Assembly (NCBI GenBank): GCA_021464525.1
Contig: JADRCO010000500.1
Coordinates: 1 to 32,339, forward strand
Length of the DNA: 32,339 nt
From: Rhizophagus sp. LPA8_4_AMF
Taxonomy: Eukaryota > Glomeromycota > Glomeromycetes > Glomerales > Glomeraceae
Direction of reading: 5' to 3'
Shown here piece by piece: positions 9,662-20,099 of the stretch; position 1 is the first letter of the stretch; the number at the start of each line of letters is the position of its first letter. The notes beneath the pieces were generated by a model, which worked only from the letters and a program-made list of their open reading frames with translations, was not told the origin of the DNA and did no database searches. The position numbers were made by a program, and so were the translations under genes.

Positions 9662-12239
9662 CGTAATGACATCCAATTAAGTTTTTTTTATTACATGTTC
9701 ACCGTCAGTTATGAATTTTATCCTCAATTATTTAATACAGACACGACGCTTATAATGGCGGAATACAAGGAATACAAGGGTATCGCTTGTAATAGTCTCA
9801 TCATGTATCAATAACCCACAACTGTGTCTTGCTATTTATTTTAGATCATGAATGAGTTGTCGGCTCTCTTTTATTGTTTACTGCATTCCACCGAATTTCC
9901 AATATTATATGTCCACTATGATTATTTCATACCAAGTAGGAGTTAGGCAATGATTGATTTCAAATATCGAAGATATCATAAGCATATCAACAAGATATAC
10001 AAAGATAATACACGGAATGAAAATATGTGGATACCACTACTTTTTGACTGTAAGTAAATCCAAACATTCCGATTTTATTAGATTAAGAAAATCACCACAT
10101 ATGCTTAACCTCGAGATATATTGCGGTTGAAAATCTCGTTATGAAAATATAGTATGTTTACCAAAATTGTGAAAAATAACAGGATTTAGTTATATACCAT
10201 AAAATGCCAGGAAGGGATTACTTCGTAATGTAAAAAATTTCAACGCTTTTTATTGCGATATATCTGAAAAAGATACAAATGAAAAAGAAATGATGGTTAT
10301 CTATGATATTACGGAATACGATTGCAAACAGCAGGACCATAACTTATTAAGATAAAACAATATCTACTCACGTTTTCATAGATATTTGTGGTTGTAATAA
10401 TATATGCGCACAATTTCTTCCTTTCTCGTTTTGATTATTAACGCTGATTATTAACTAGACATGTTTTCTACTATTTAATATCTACAAAATAAAGAATACA
10501 GCGGTATTGTTCGCGAAGGGAACAATGAGTAAAAATAGTCGTATAAAAATATGTTCGTTTTTTTGTTCCATCGGTGATCGAAAATTATAATTACAAAAAA
10601 CTGCTATGTACCTGAAAGTTAAATCATTTGGGTTATGATGCTTGAGATTATCATCAAATTGTGATTCTTCTATTCCGTTGAACCGAGAATTCTGTTAAGA
10701 ATATTTTTGAGGAGATATAAACAAAAAATGTATGTAATTATTATCTCTTTAAGAGTTTAAGACAATCACTTTGTGAACGCAAACTATTAAAAAAAATACA
10801 CATAATAACAACTTATTTATACCTATTTATGAAACAATCCTTTCGTAACGCCTCCAAATGCAATTAGTCAATCGAAGACTAATTAACCTAGGACAATCAA
10901 GAAGATGCACTATGGTTTTAGCTCAATTTCCAATATGTCGATTAATCGTGGATTCCTTTCCATATCATCATCTGTTATCGTTACTTACTGATGACATAGT
11001 AATTATTGCACTTCTTTTCTTATCAATAAAGATAGTGTCGTGGTGTGAGCCATTTTTTTTTTGTATCACGAAAATAACCAATATTCCTTATCGATAATCT
11101 CTTCGTTTGTGATCGTTTATGTGATTATAGTGTCCAGATTCTCCACTATTAATCTTATAAAAATAACTATTACATGGCATTCTTTCCGTGATCAGATAAC
11201 ACATTTCAATATGATCAACAATTTTTCGAATAACCACTTCCTCTCACAAATATTTTACTATTATTCGTGTATAATCATAGTTGGTATTCTATCAGACATA
11301 GTATAGTACATTTTCAATTATCCTGATGTCGCCGGTTAATTAACTAATTATAAAAAATAGTAGTAATTCATTAATTCGACAAGAATTTACGTGAAAAAAT
11401 AACAGTACGGATACAAAAAATATAAATACCTTATGGGCAAATTGATATATCCTTTCCGTATCATCGTCGCACTGGAGGAACGGTACTATATATACAGATT
11501 AAGTCCCATCGATTACAAAAAATATTATCGCATCATCATCATGTCCATGGTTTGACTTTTTTTTTCGTTCACATGGATCACTAGTGTAGTTAAATAGCAA
11601 GCGGGATATTTTTCGTTAATGACTTTTGCTAGAAGTAGAACAATATAGTTTATACATTAAGAGGAAATTCGTTAACCACATACTTGAAGAACACCAATAG
11701 CACATGATTTTTAATTGTTATATGGTTGACATCTTAATAATCGTCCAACACTCGCAGTGTAAATACCAGAACGAAAAATTCCTTATCTCTCTTGTTCAAT
11801 CACGAATTGTCTCTTAATAGAAAATAGTCGTGGATTTTTTACTGACGGGAAGTGGATTTCCTGTCAGCGAAATTTTTTATTCTATAATCCGTTTTGCATT
11901 CTAGACTCTTTACTAAACAGGTGTCCGTGTACAAAAAATTCTTAGACTCTCCTGATCAATCACGAATTGTCTCTTAATATAGATCACTAGTTACGATGAT
12001 ATTGTTTGGGGAAAACGTTACCTGTTAATAGTCATTGGGCACCTTCAGGTCTGGAATTATAAGAGAAAAAATATTTCGGCATCACTAATTGCTAAAATAA
12101 AGCTGACATCGGAAATTGCAAAATCCCCACACTATTATACCTATGAATACCTTTCTTCAAAGGAACGTGAGACTCGGGTGAAGCAAGATCCGACCAAGTA
12201 TTAACTATAGTTCGCAGTTCGACACAACGGATAAAATAT
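9662..12239. other. Gene-poor region with unassigned repeats
   Basis: No convincing gene. The base composition is milder than the AT-rich spacers elsewhere. One short frame at about 10229-10353, including CDISEKDTNEKEMMVIYDI, is coding-like but too short to name. Direct repeats are listed separately at 11771-11979. Longer frames at 10858-11097 and 11061-11306 have low-complexity, unrecognisable translations and are not called. The region may be an old, heavily mutated insertion separating the two halves of the BTB cluster. Confidence 0.4.
11771..11979. repeat. Direct repeat pair with hairpin between
   Basis: A segment of about 49 bp at 11771-11819 recurs at 11931-11979, offset by 160 bp. The last 24 bases of the two (11796-11819 and 11956-11979) are identical. 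Between them, 11842-11866 forms a hairpin with arms CTGACGGGAA and TTCCTGTCAG (9 of 10 pairs). The origin is unknown. Confidence 0.6.
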
Positions 12240-12425
12240 GTATGAGAATTCTGGAAATTCAATTACTTCTAAAGTGGATTCTTTCATCCCAAACTCTTAA
12301 ATACATCTGAACGTATGACTAACATCACTCGATCACTCGATAAGCATTATTTCTTTGCTATCATTTTCATTTATTTTGATATCATCTAAGTAAAGAGTTG
12401 CCTACTATAAATTTAAATCTTTTGG
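12240..12425 (-). pseudogene. BTB-domain scrap of the same family
   Basis: Read on the minus strand, this DNA aligns with the N-terminal 70 residues of copies 2 and 3: LYLDDIKINENDSKEI, then a stop, then remnants of the SEVFKRM segment, then MKESTLEVIEFPEFS. Both the order and the spacing match. Upstream and downstream of this the similarity stops, so only the BTB start remains, probably a truncated duplicate. It lies on the same strand as copy 4, 330 bp beyond its stop. Confidence 0.8.
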
Positions 12426-12756
12426 CAACGATCTGTTTCCTTCATGTGCTGTAATGCTGTCATTATCGAGAAAATTCCTTGGAAACATTAGTATACTTCA
12501 CTGTATATAATCAATCATCTGATAAATTACAATTATCAATCTGATTACGATAGATACATATTGGGGTTTGTAGATCAAAAAAGGATAGAAATTTTAAAAG
12601 AAAGCATGCATCTTGTCAGCCAATAATTTCTTTTTATGAAGTAATGTATAAATTAATGAAATAGGTTACATTACTTTCATATATATCTCTGATTTATTTA
12701 TTATTATGCATCGGGTGGATAAATATATTCACTTTTAACATTTTTATTTATTAAAT
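12426..12756. other. Spacer 3' of BTB copy 4
   Basis: AT-rich spacer of 331 bp between the end of copy 4 and the BTB scrap. It should contain the polyadenylation region of copy 4 (AATAAATAAA complement nearby at 12738-12752). No other feature was seen. Confidence 0.4.
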
Positions 12757-14175
12757 TTAATAATTTTGATTTTTAACATGAGGTTCGATTTTCGCTTTTC
12801 CAGGTGCACATAATGATACAGCTGGATAAATTTCGTCAGGTAACTCGCGAAATGCAACAGGATAACTTATTCCATTAACAGAAAAAGAACAAGTCCTTTC
12901 TTCCAACTCTAAATGTACAGTAATTATATCCTTTTCTTTAAATTTCTGTCCGTATTTATTTGTGGAATTTGATGAATTATGACAAATAACTCCATTCGAA
13001 CCAAAAACCCAACCATATGCATGGTTTCCAAGCCATGAATTGTAATCAACATTAAATCCTTTTATAGTACAAATCCCAACCCAAAATTGACAACACATCT
13101 TCTCGACCACAATATCCCATTCAATCAAACCTTGTCCGCTTACAGGAACGGCTGTTCTAATCCACCCTTGTGAAAGAGAATTTGATGTAACAATAAAAGG
13201 ACTTCTATATAAGCACATATTATAACCACAAGTACTCCACTGTAAGGAAGGAACTTCTCTTGAAATATAAATGTATTTTCCGGCCAATAAGGCATATTTC
13301 TTACGTATATCTGATAATTTATTTGGGCTAATTAATCCACTGAGAGGTTCGATTATATTGGAAATTACTAATGGATGAATTCGATCTAAATTCACATAAT
13401 CAAGTAAAGATGAAGTTTTTGTTATCATTGTCGGCTTATATCTTGAATGAATTTCTTGAATATTAAAAGGGATATTAAAATTCCATTTTTGTACGTATGT
13501 AGCATTAAGATCGTTAACAATTTCCGGAGAAGGTAAACACGATCTGTAAAATGATAATGTTTCTTCCGAAATTTCATTCGCGGCCCATAATATAATATAA
13601 TGAAATAAATTATATTCTAATGTCGATAACATATTGGTTTCTTCCTTTTTAATTTTCGATAAAATATATTCCAATGCTTTTCCATTTAAATTACAAGATG
13701 CAATCGTTTCTAATGGAACTGAACTAACTGAATCGTATATTAAATTAGTCAACTCATTATCTGACGATTCCATATATTCCAAAATTTGGGATAATATTTT
13801 AGCCGATACATTTACCTTATTATCAACATTACAATTTTTAAAAAATTCAATAATTTGAAGCTTTAGTTGTTCAATCAAGAAAAAATCAGCACAATGATAA
13901 GCTTCAGCAACTGTTTCAATTGTGAGGCTCTTTTCTGTCACTCCCCCTGTATATAAATACTCAAGAATGACGAGTAAAGTATTCGAAGAAAATTCTGGAA
14001 ATATTAAATCTTGAGTAGTTACATTCTTTCCACTTAATAATATATTAAATAATCCTGAACGCGCCACTAATATGTTTCGATGAGCACTTAATTCCTCTCC
14101 ATCATTCCCTTTTATTTTGATATCACTAAATAAAAATATGGACTTTTCTTGTGCATAAACAAAATTTGATTGCAT
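12757..14175 (-). CDS. BTB-BACK-SPRY protein, copy 4 (472 aa)
   Basis: Intronless gene for a probable Cul3 adaptor, with BTB (about 10-115; FSDIKIKGNDG, AHR, EYLYTG), BACK-like linker (to about 235) and SPRY (about 330-462; WIRTAVPVSGQ, FWVGIC, WLG, LELEERTCSFSVNG, IYPAVSL). Compared with copies 2 and 3 the BTB domain has a compact change in the loop after the SEVFKRM position (here SGLFNILLSGKN), losing the MKE of its sisters. The LDMGERTCSF motif is changed to LELEERTCSF. The tail VKNQNY after KIEPH is unique. The frame is fully open, so it is likely expressed. It is separated from copies 1-3 by the repeat-filled gap. Confidence 0.9.
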   Translation of the reverse strand: MQSNFVYAQEKSIFLFSDIKIKGNDGEELSAHRNILVARSGLFNILLSGKNVTTQDLIFPEFSSNTLLVILEYLYTGGVTEKSLTIETVAEAYHCADFFLIEQLKLQIIEFFKNCNVDNKVNVSAKILSQILEYMESSDNELTNLIYDSVSSVPLETIASCNLNGKALEYILSKIKKEETNMLSTLEYNLFHYIILWAANEISEETLSFYRSCLPSPEIVNDLNATYVQKWNFNIPFNIQEIHSRYKPTMITKTSSLLDYVNLDRIHPLVISNIIEPLSGLISPNKLSDIRKKYALLAGKYIYISREVPSLQWSTCGYNMCLYRSPFIVTSNSLSQGWIRTAVPVSGQGLIEWDIVVEKMCCQFWVGICTIKGFNVDYNSWLGNHAYGWVFGSNGVICHNSSNSTNKYGQKFKEKDIITVHLELEERTCSFSVNGISYPVAFRELPDEIYPAVSLCAPGKAKIEPHVKNQNY

Positions 14176-14335
14176 TTGTTGTTTATGCAGTTTGAAAATT
14201 AAGTCGAAATTAAATTTGTTACTAAAGTACCAAAAATGAAAAGTTCATGTAACTTACAATGTTGCATTTGACCAATGTGACCATCAACAAAGAATAATGT
14301 AACGTAACATCTGTAACATTAGTATTTATCGTAAA

Positions 14336-14503
14336 GCACTACCCCGGTTTTTTTACAAATTCACCCCAAAATTTGCAAACTACCCGATTGAGAAGGTATT
14401 TTGATTGGATAAACAATATATTTACTACAAATTACAATTTGGAATGCTCTATGTAATTGGCCCAAAAACCTAGGGGGGTAGTTTTGTATTGGGGGTAGTT
14501 TAG
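14336..14503. mobile_element. Foldback or MITE-like element
   Basis: The left end (CACTACCCCGG at 14337-14347, with CAAACTACCC about 30 bp inside) is mirrored at the right end (GGGGGTAGTTTTG at about 14473-14485 and GGGGGTAGTTTAG at 14491-14503). Two inverted copies of an ACTACCCC motif therefore lie on each side of an AT-rich core. This C-run and G-run pattern stands out in this sequence. There is no coding capacity. Exact ends and target duplication are not clear. Confidence 0.45.
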
Positions 14504-14786
14504 TTACGGTATTTATTTAGAAAAAAAAATGCGAGAAAGTGATAAGTCCTGTTCCTAGTATAAGACTACCCAGGAGAAATAAAGAAGCGCTTTTGTGAAA
14601 GGAAGTGAACGTAGCGTTAGTTTATAAATAATAGGTAAAGCCATTATTAGTTGTACTTTCATTATTATTATAAGCACCAGTACCTAAAACCTACGTACCT
14701 TTATAGAAAAAATTTATGCTTATACAATAACTATAAACTCGACCAGCTCTGGAAGCTGCTCTAATGCAGAAAGCTTGCTTACGGTT
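14504..14786. other. Intergenic DNA, nothing recognised
   Basis: No coding frame of note, no family recognised. Confidence 0.4.
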
Positions 14787-15345
14787 ATCAAAGTTGACGG
14801 CCAAAAAGGTTAAAACGGATTAAATTCGTTAAGGACGTCGAGACAACAGTTTTTTAAACGACCTATCTTGAAACACGGACCAGGTGGTCTAACATATATG
14901 TGAGCGTTCTGATGAGCAAACAACTATGAGGTCCTTTAGAAGGGTGGAATGGCCAATCTAGTCATTCATGAACCTAGTCTTATTCACGGAGAAAATATAG
15001 TTGAAAGAAAAATGAATTCAATTCACGCTAAAATCGCTGCGGATTACACGGACTTGTTGACGTAATAATTAAAACCGCTATGTTAAATAATGGTATGTTT
15101 ATTTTTCATAATTTTTGACTCACTACTTTAATAGGATACCTATTTATGATATCATTTTAAAAATTAAGCATGTTGACGTAATGGCTTTAACCGAAGCACA
15201 AACCAAGCGGTCTAACGTATATGCGAGTTCGGTTTGTGTAAACCCCTTTACGAGGTCCTTTAATATTGTGGTATGTTACTATCCGTAAATATTGCTTTTT
15301 TTAAATATCAAAGGAATACCTATTTATCATTTTATAAGTTTTGTT
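14787..15345. repeat. Diverged tandem repeats, about 0.3-kb unit
   Basis: The segment 14872-14940 (with GGTCTAACATATATG and GAGGTCCTTTA) recurs diverged at 15193-15262 (GGTCTAACGTATATG and GAGGTCCTTTA), offset about 321 bp. A second motif, TTGACG followed by a T-A-rich stretch and TTAAAACCG or similar, occurs near 14791, 15057 and 15171. GGATACCTATTTAT near 15133 and GGAATACCTATTTAT near 15313 form another pair. Together they show an old repeated unit, not recognised as any family. Confidence 0.55.
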
Positions 15346-15616
15346 ATAGTGCGCAACCCCTTTTTTGTTATCTCCATGAATCATATCAGAAGAACAATCA
15401 ATTTCTAACAAATAATGATGTCATTTTATAAATGGCAGCATTCATTGTGGGATCCGGAACTAAATGATATTAATTATTTTAGCCATGAATCATTAATAAT
15501 CATGTAAGTATTTTCATAGTATTGGATATGTGCTAACAGCTAACTGTTTAATTAATAATAATATATTTTATATGTTTTACTGATAATCCTATTCCTTACA
15601 ATTATTTTGCTTTTTT

Positions 15617-15935
15617 TTGGTAAATATGAATGTCAATTCTTCCCAATTTTCTATTAATCCTCTTAGCGAAAGCAGTGTCACTCATAAAATAGTGTTACCG
15701 TACATACGACGACTACAAAAGTTCACCATGAATAACATTCCAAGTTGTAACGAATTGTTTGTTACAAGTGAACAAAGATTTGCATGTTTCATTTTTCTGT
15801 TTACCATTGGGGTCTTTCGGGTATTAACCTTAGGGGGAAGGTGGAGCCTTTGAAAGGCCTTAGCTGAAGTAACACTAGTAGGGCTTGCCTTGCAAAAAAA
15901 TAATAATATAATAATTTGATTAGTAAAAGAGCGGC
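15617..15935 (+). mobile_element. Possible non-LTR retroelement 3' tail
   Basis: The stretch 15810-15895 is GC-richer than its surroundings and ends in an A run that turns into ATA repeats (about 15893-15915), the way LINE or SINE 3' ends do. A 78-residue open frame (15617-15853) precedes it, including IVLPYIRRLQKFTMNN, but I do not recognise a domain. It could be the tail of a non-LTR element or an unrelated sequence. No promoter boxes of a SINE were found. Confidence 0.3.
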
Positions 15936-17160
15936 ACTTTGTTTGGAAAACAACGAACAAGAAAAAGATGAAGGTAAAAACCAACAAGAAATCTTATTTC
16001 CCATACTGAGTGTTGTGATTGGACGGTATTGCGTAAAAGTAGTGGATTATTTTATATTACTTATACGATCTTCTTGATCAACGTGAAAAATTCAAAATTA
16101 AGTTCAAATTGGTGATTAATAAACGAACATTCTACACGAGTCTGGAATATGGTAGCATCAACGTAAGTTTTTCAACTGGAGCGGGTAGGGTCTTTAGTAA
16201 ATCTCACTGCTAATTTTTTTAACTTTAATTATTGGCAGTGACTGTTAAGATTGAACGCTCTCCTCCATGAACTTATAACACCAAAAATTTTTCGTATTGA
16301 AGTTCCGAGACCACAAGACCACAACGTAATTATATTATATATATATATTAATCAATATTGAATCAAATTAGTTAAATATTAATTCTTATTTCTTTTTTTC
16401 CCATATAGTTAGTATAACGATGGAACAATTGGGAGATATAATTCGAAGATTGTGGACTTGATAATGCTGGAAAACAATGTTATACCAGGTATATTTTGTA
16501 AAGTTTAAGTTGTATTAAGATTATTACTTAAAGTATAATATTTAACTTTTATAGATCAAATCGACGTGATTGATTTATCAGGACGATGTCACTGTCGTTG
16601 TGTGGTACTTTAAATTATCAAATAATATGGAAGATTCGCCAACAATTCCGATTATGACCTTCCTTTTTGTCTTGAATATTTCCTCCACCTTACAACCAAT
16701 AATTACAATCTGTTATTTCTCCGCTCTATGGAATATATACTGATCATGAGATGGCTGAGCGACTATTACGATTACACGATCAAAAATTATGTAATGTAAA
16801 AGTAGAATGAACATGAACGTAGTACCAGCATTTCATAAACTTTGTGAGAAAGAAATAGAATGTAAAGTTTTTTTTACTGCATGTGGATGATTTACCAACA
16901 TATGTAACATCACTGAATACCTAAAGCACTGGCTAAGGCTTGGGGATGTTGAAAGATTATGAAAATGTTGTAATTATTTGTAGATACCATTACCGTTCAT
17001 ACTAAATTCAATGGTTTTCCTGATCAACGTGGAAGAAATTAAGCTTATCAAAAAGGACAAACATATGAAGTTCATTATTTTAGCACACGAGAGTTTTTAT
17101 CATAAATCTAAGTGCTAATTTTAATTTAGTAATATATTAAAAGGATTGATTTATTTATTT
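15936..17160. other. Gene-poor region with coding-like scraps
   Basis: No open gene. At about 16825-17100 short frames such as KLCEKEIECKVFF and NITEYLKHWLRLGDVERL sit close together between stops and look like decayed coding sequence, but I cannot name the parent. A TA-rich microsatellite lies at about 16331-16350. Confidence 0.35.
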
Positions 17161-17162
17161 AA

Positions 17163-17338
17163 TTCTAAATAAAATTTTCGTACTAGATAGTTTTAGATAT
17201 TTCTAAATAAAATTTTTCGTACTAGATAGTTTTAGATATTCTAAATAAAATTTTTCGTACTAGATAGTTTTAGATATTTCTAAATAAAAATTTTCGTACT
17301 AGATAGAGTTCTAAATAAAATTTTTCGTACTAATAAAG
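17163..17338. repeat. Five-copy tandem array, 30-40 bp unit
   Basis: Five direct copies of a unit containing TTCTAAATAAAATTTTTCGT followed by ACTAGATAGTTTTAGATAT. The first three copies are 38-39 bp; the fourth and fifth are shortened to about 30 bp. Copies differ by single A or T run changes. It is a minisatellite with no coding content. Confidence 0.9.
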
Positions 17339-19594
17339 TTCCGGGGCCATAAAATAGCTTAATATATAATAGTTAATATTAGATCAGAGCATGAATTTTA
17401 GAATAGATTAAGAATTAAAAAAAAATATTATAGTTATTATAATTGGACATTTTTCATCTCAATTTTTTAATAAATAATTTTATTAATATTGTAATAAATA
17501 CATTTTATTAAGCAATAAAAATATAAAAAATTAATTTGTTTATTTAAAATTATAAGTAAGAATATGTTGTTCCAAGAGGGAAACAAATTATGGTTTCGCT
17601 GCTGGAGAAACTAAATTATGAATAGACGTGGGATCAAACCTGAATTAGATTTAAAGTGTGACTCCTCGTATCTACGGAATTCTTTATTTCCAGATGCGAT
17701 TCTCTCCTTAAACAAGTTCAAACCCGTTACTCAATGGTTCTTATCGTGTTTGTGTCTTCACAAGTCTTATGTTGGTTACGACTTATGACCGCAACGCTGA
17801 AAATACATGGTAACATTATCATAATGCTTTCGTAAATGCGGCCATCGTGTATAAACCAAAGATAACCATCATATTCATGATAGCCAATTAAAATATTAAC
17901 AACCTTAATCTGTTATCCTTACTCCGTTTTACCCGAAACTTGGAGTCTATCTAGACGCATTTTACCCATTCTATTTTATAACGATGATTATAAAATTTCC
18001 GCGAAAATCAAAAGAATAAGACGGAATAAACGTCTATAACGTCATTTAAGGCTAGATTATTATGTAATCCTGTTTATAAATGAATGATGCAATAAGATAT
18101 AGTTAATTGCAGAGCGAAACGTATAAAAAATACAACCCCATTTTATCAATCTAATCAACGATTTTCTCTGCCTTCATATGTTTTTCGTATCTTTACGAAT
18201 TATCCCCGATAAAACTTTACGATACATTACTGCAGATCAATTAAGTTAGAACTTAGAATTACGTTCCTTCAAAGTATTTAACAACTGAACTCTAAAAACG
18301 AAAATACCTCAATGCGTCATTACACTTCTATATCTAGAGCCATAATAAAATATTTGTCATTATTTCCCCAAAGTCAATGATTAATCTCTGTCCACTCACC
18401 TACTGTCAATATATAAAGAATTGACTTTTCAAATTTCAGGAACGGAAAGTTTCTATCTTTCCGATCAGATAATATGGCACGTACTGTCATATAGCCATTT
18501 GCACAATTTAAAAACGAACATAGGCACCAAGAAAATGAAATACATTGAAATAATGAATAGGAATGCTTAATTATAAATAGTATAAGTTAACATTCTAGTC
18601 CACTTATAACCCACATGATCTCAAGAACCTGGTTGCTTATATACGCAATTAAAATTCGATTTCTTTTTTTCAATTATATGTAATTTATACCCGAGGTTGT
18701 GGCAATACTATACAATTAGAACAGTATAAATTGTAAGTTTTTTTTTAAAAAAAAGAGAATTGGTAGATGGCAACTAAAAAACTTACAGCTCTTTAGTTCA
18801 ATCTTTAATGTAAAAGGTCCATAATATAGATTCCTTGAAGAGTTTTACTATCCGGCAAATAAATTATCCAGTTTCCCCGAAGTAACAATTATTTAGTCAA
18901 TGAAAAAAGTTCGACTTCATTTTTTTTTTCGCAATCCCAGCAATTGCAGAAATAGTAAATGTACTGATTAAGGAAGAATGCAATATTAATGTCAGACAAT
19001 TTATTCATTTTCACCTAATAAGTCTATAAATCGACAAATATAATTAATAATAGAATACCATTAAATAACAACTTTTCCAGAATCACTAAACCTTCTTTAT
19101 CAAAATAACTTGTTTTACAACGTTAAAAGCTTTCCTTTCTGTTCTTCCTCAGTCTCTCTTAAAGATAAAAGATTAAACTTATTAAATTTCTCTGATACTT
19201 CTAATTAAGAGATCTTTCGTCATTGGGTTGAAGTCTTCCGAGAGCGGGTTCATATTACCCATAATATTTGTATCAGAATTCAGAAGACGTATTTTTCAAA
19301 ATTACACTTTTCAACTTCATTGTAAGCTATCTCGTTAACTTTACCGGTTTTTCATTTACATTACCCAGTGAATTGGGTATTGCTTCACAGGATCACGTGA
19401 TTACACGTTTTTGTTAGTGACTGAATCGATGGGAGCGGAAAGTTGCTTGACGGCTTTTGATCTCAAGCGGACCGTCAGTTGTCTCGGAAAGATTTTATTT
19501 TTGCGCATTCACTCGTACGATTTTCAAAAAATAATCAAAAATGATAAAATAAAATTTTAAAACTAATCTTAATATTTTGTATTTTAATGACTTA
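17339..19594. other. Long gene-free region
   Basis: Over 2 kb with no open frame worth calling on either strand. Composition alternates between AT-rich blocks and moderately mixed blocks (17560-18250 and 19200-19500), which suggests old decayed insertions. No inverted ends, RNA gene or known family was recognised. Confidence 0.45.
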
Positions 19595-19850
19595 TTAATG
19601 ATTAAATTTACAATAGATAAATAAAATGTAAACAATAAAAACTAACGTCATTAAACCTGAATTAATAATTAAAACATCTTTATCTAATATTTTACAATAT
19701 AAAAATATTTTGGAGATAAATCCATTAATTGATTTGATACATAAATATGCCCCTTCTCCTATTAATATTCCTCTCTTATCCCTTGATATATCCAATGTTA
19801 ATTCTTTTAATCTTTTGATATTTAGATATTATATATAACAAAATAAATAA
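19595..19850 (-). pseudogene. Leucine-rich-repeat-like scrap
   Basis: The minus strand reads YLNIKRLKELTLDISRDK and continues with short hydrophobic and Cys-containing segments (ISKIFLYCKILDKDVLIINSG), then runs into a hydrophobic stretch and a stop. The spacing of Leu and Ile and the YCKIL pattern resemble the irregular LRRs of fungal F-box/LRR proteins, a family often expanded in such genomes. No F-box and no complete gene were seen. It could be chance, since the segment is short and AT-rich. It lies just beyond the 3' end of the FERRY3-like gene, on the same strand, but shows no sign of being an exon of it. Confidence 0.3.
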
Positions 19851-20099
19851 AAAATCCATCCATCAATTCATTATGTTTCTTTTTACTTATTCATAACCAA
19901 TATTATAATTTAATACGCTAACATCCTAACTGTAATAAATAATAATACTTTTGTCAAAATCAAATAATATTAATAATATTAAAACAAAATAAATAAATAA
20001 TAATTTAATTAAACCTTCTCTTCTCTAAGAGAAGTTAGCTCCTCTTTTTTCTTTCTTTTTTCTCCATTTTTTCTTTACTTTCCTAATTTACATTCTTTT

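Noticed and set aside
9575-9814. Plus-strand frame of 79 codons
   Set aside because: Its first part is the right half of the 9475-9661 MITE, so the frame crosses an element boundary by chance.
10858-11306. Two open frames of about 80 codons
   Set aside because: The translations are low complexity and unlike any known domain, and the surrounding DNA looks like decayed repeats.
15682-16004. Minus-strand frames of 67 and 101 codons
   Set aside because: They run antisense through the putative retroelement tail and are rich in Ser, Phe and Cys from poly-A/T runs, with no recognisable domain.
16430-16490. GLDNAGK motif resembling the P-loop of an Arf/Arl GTPase
   Set aside because: The frame is only about 17 codons between stops, the Thr after GK is replaced by Gln, and no switch or G-box motif follows in the next kilobase.
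17163-17338. CRISPR-like array
   Set aside because: The repeats are contiguous with no unique spacers, the organism is a eukaryote, and the array is an ordinary minisatellite.
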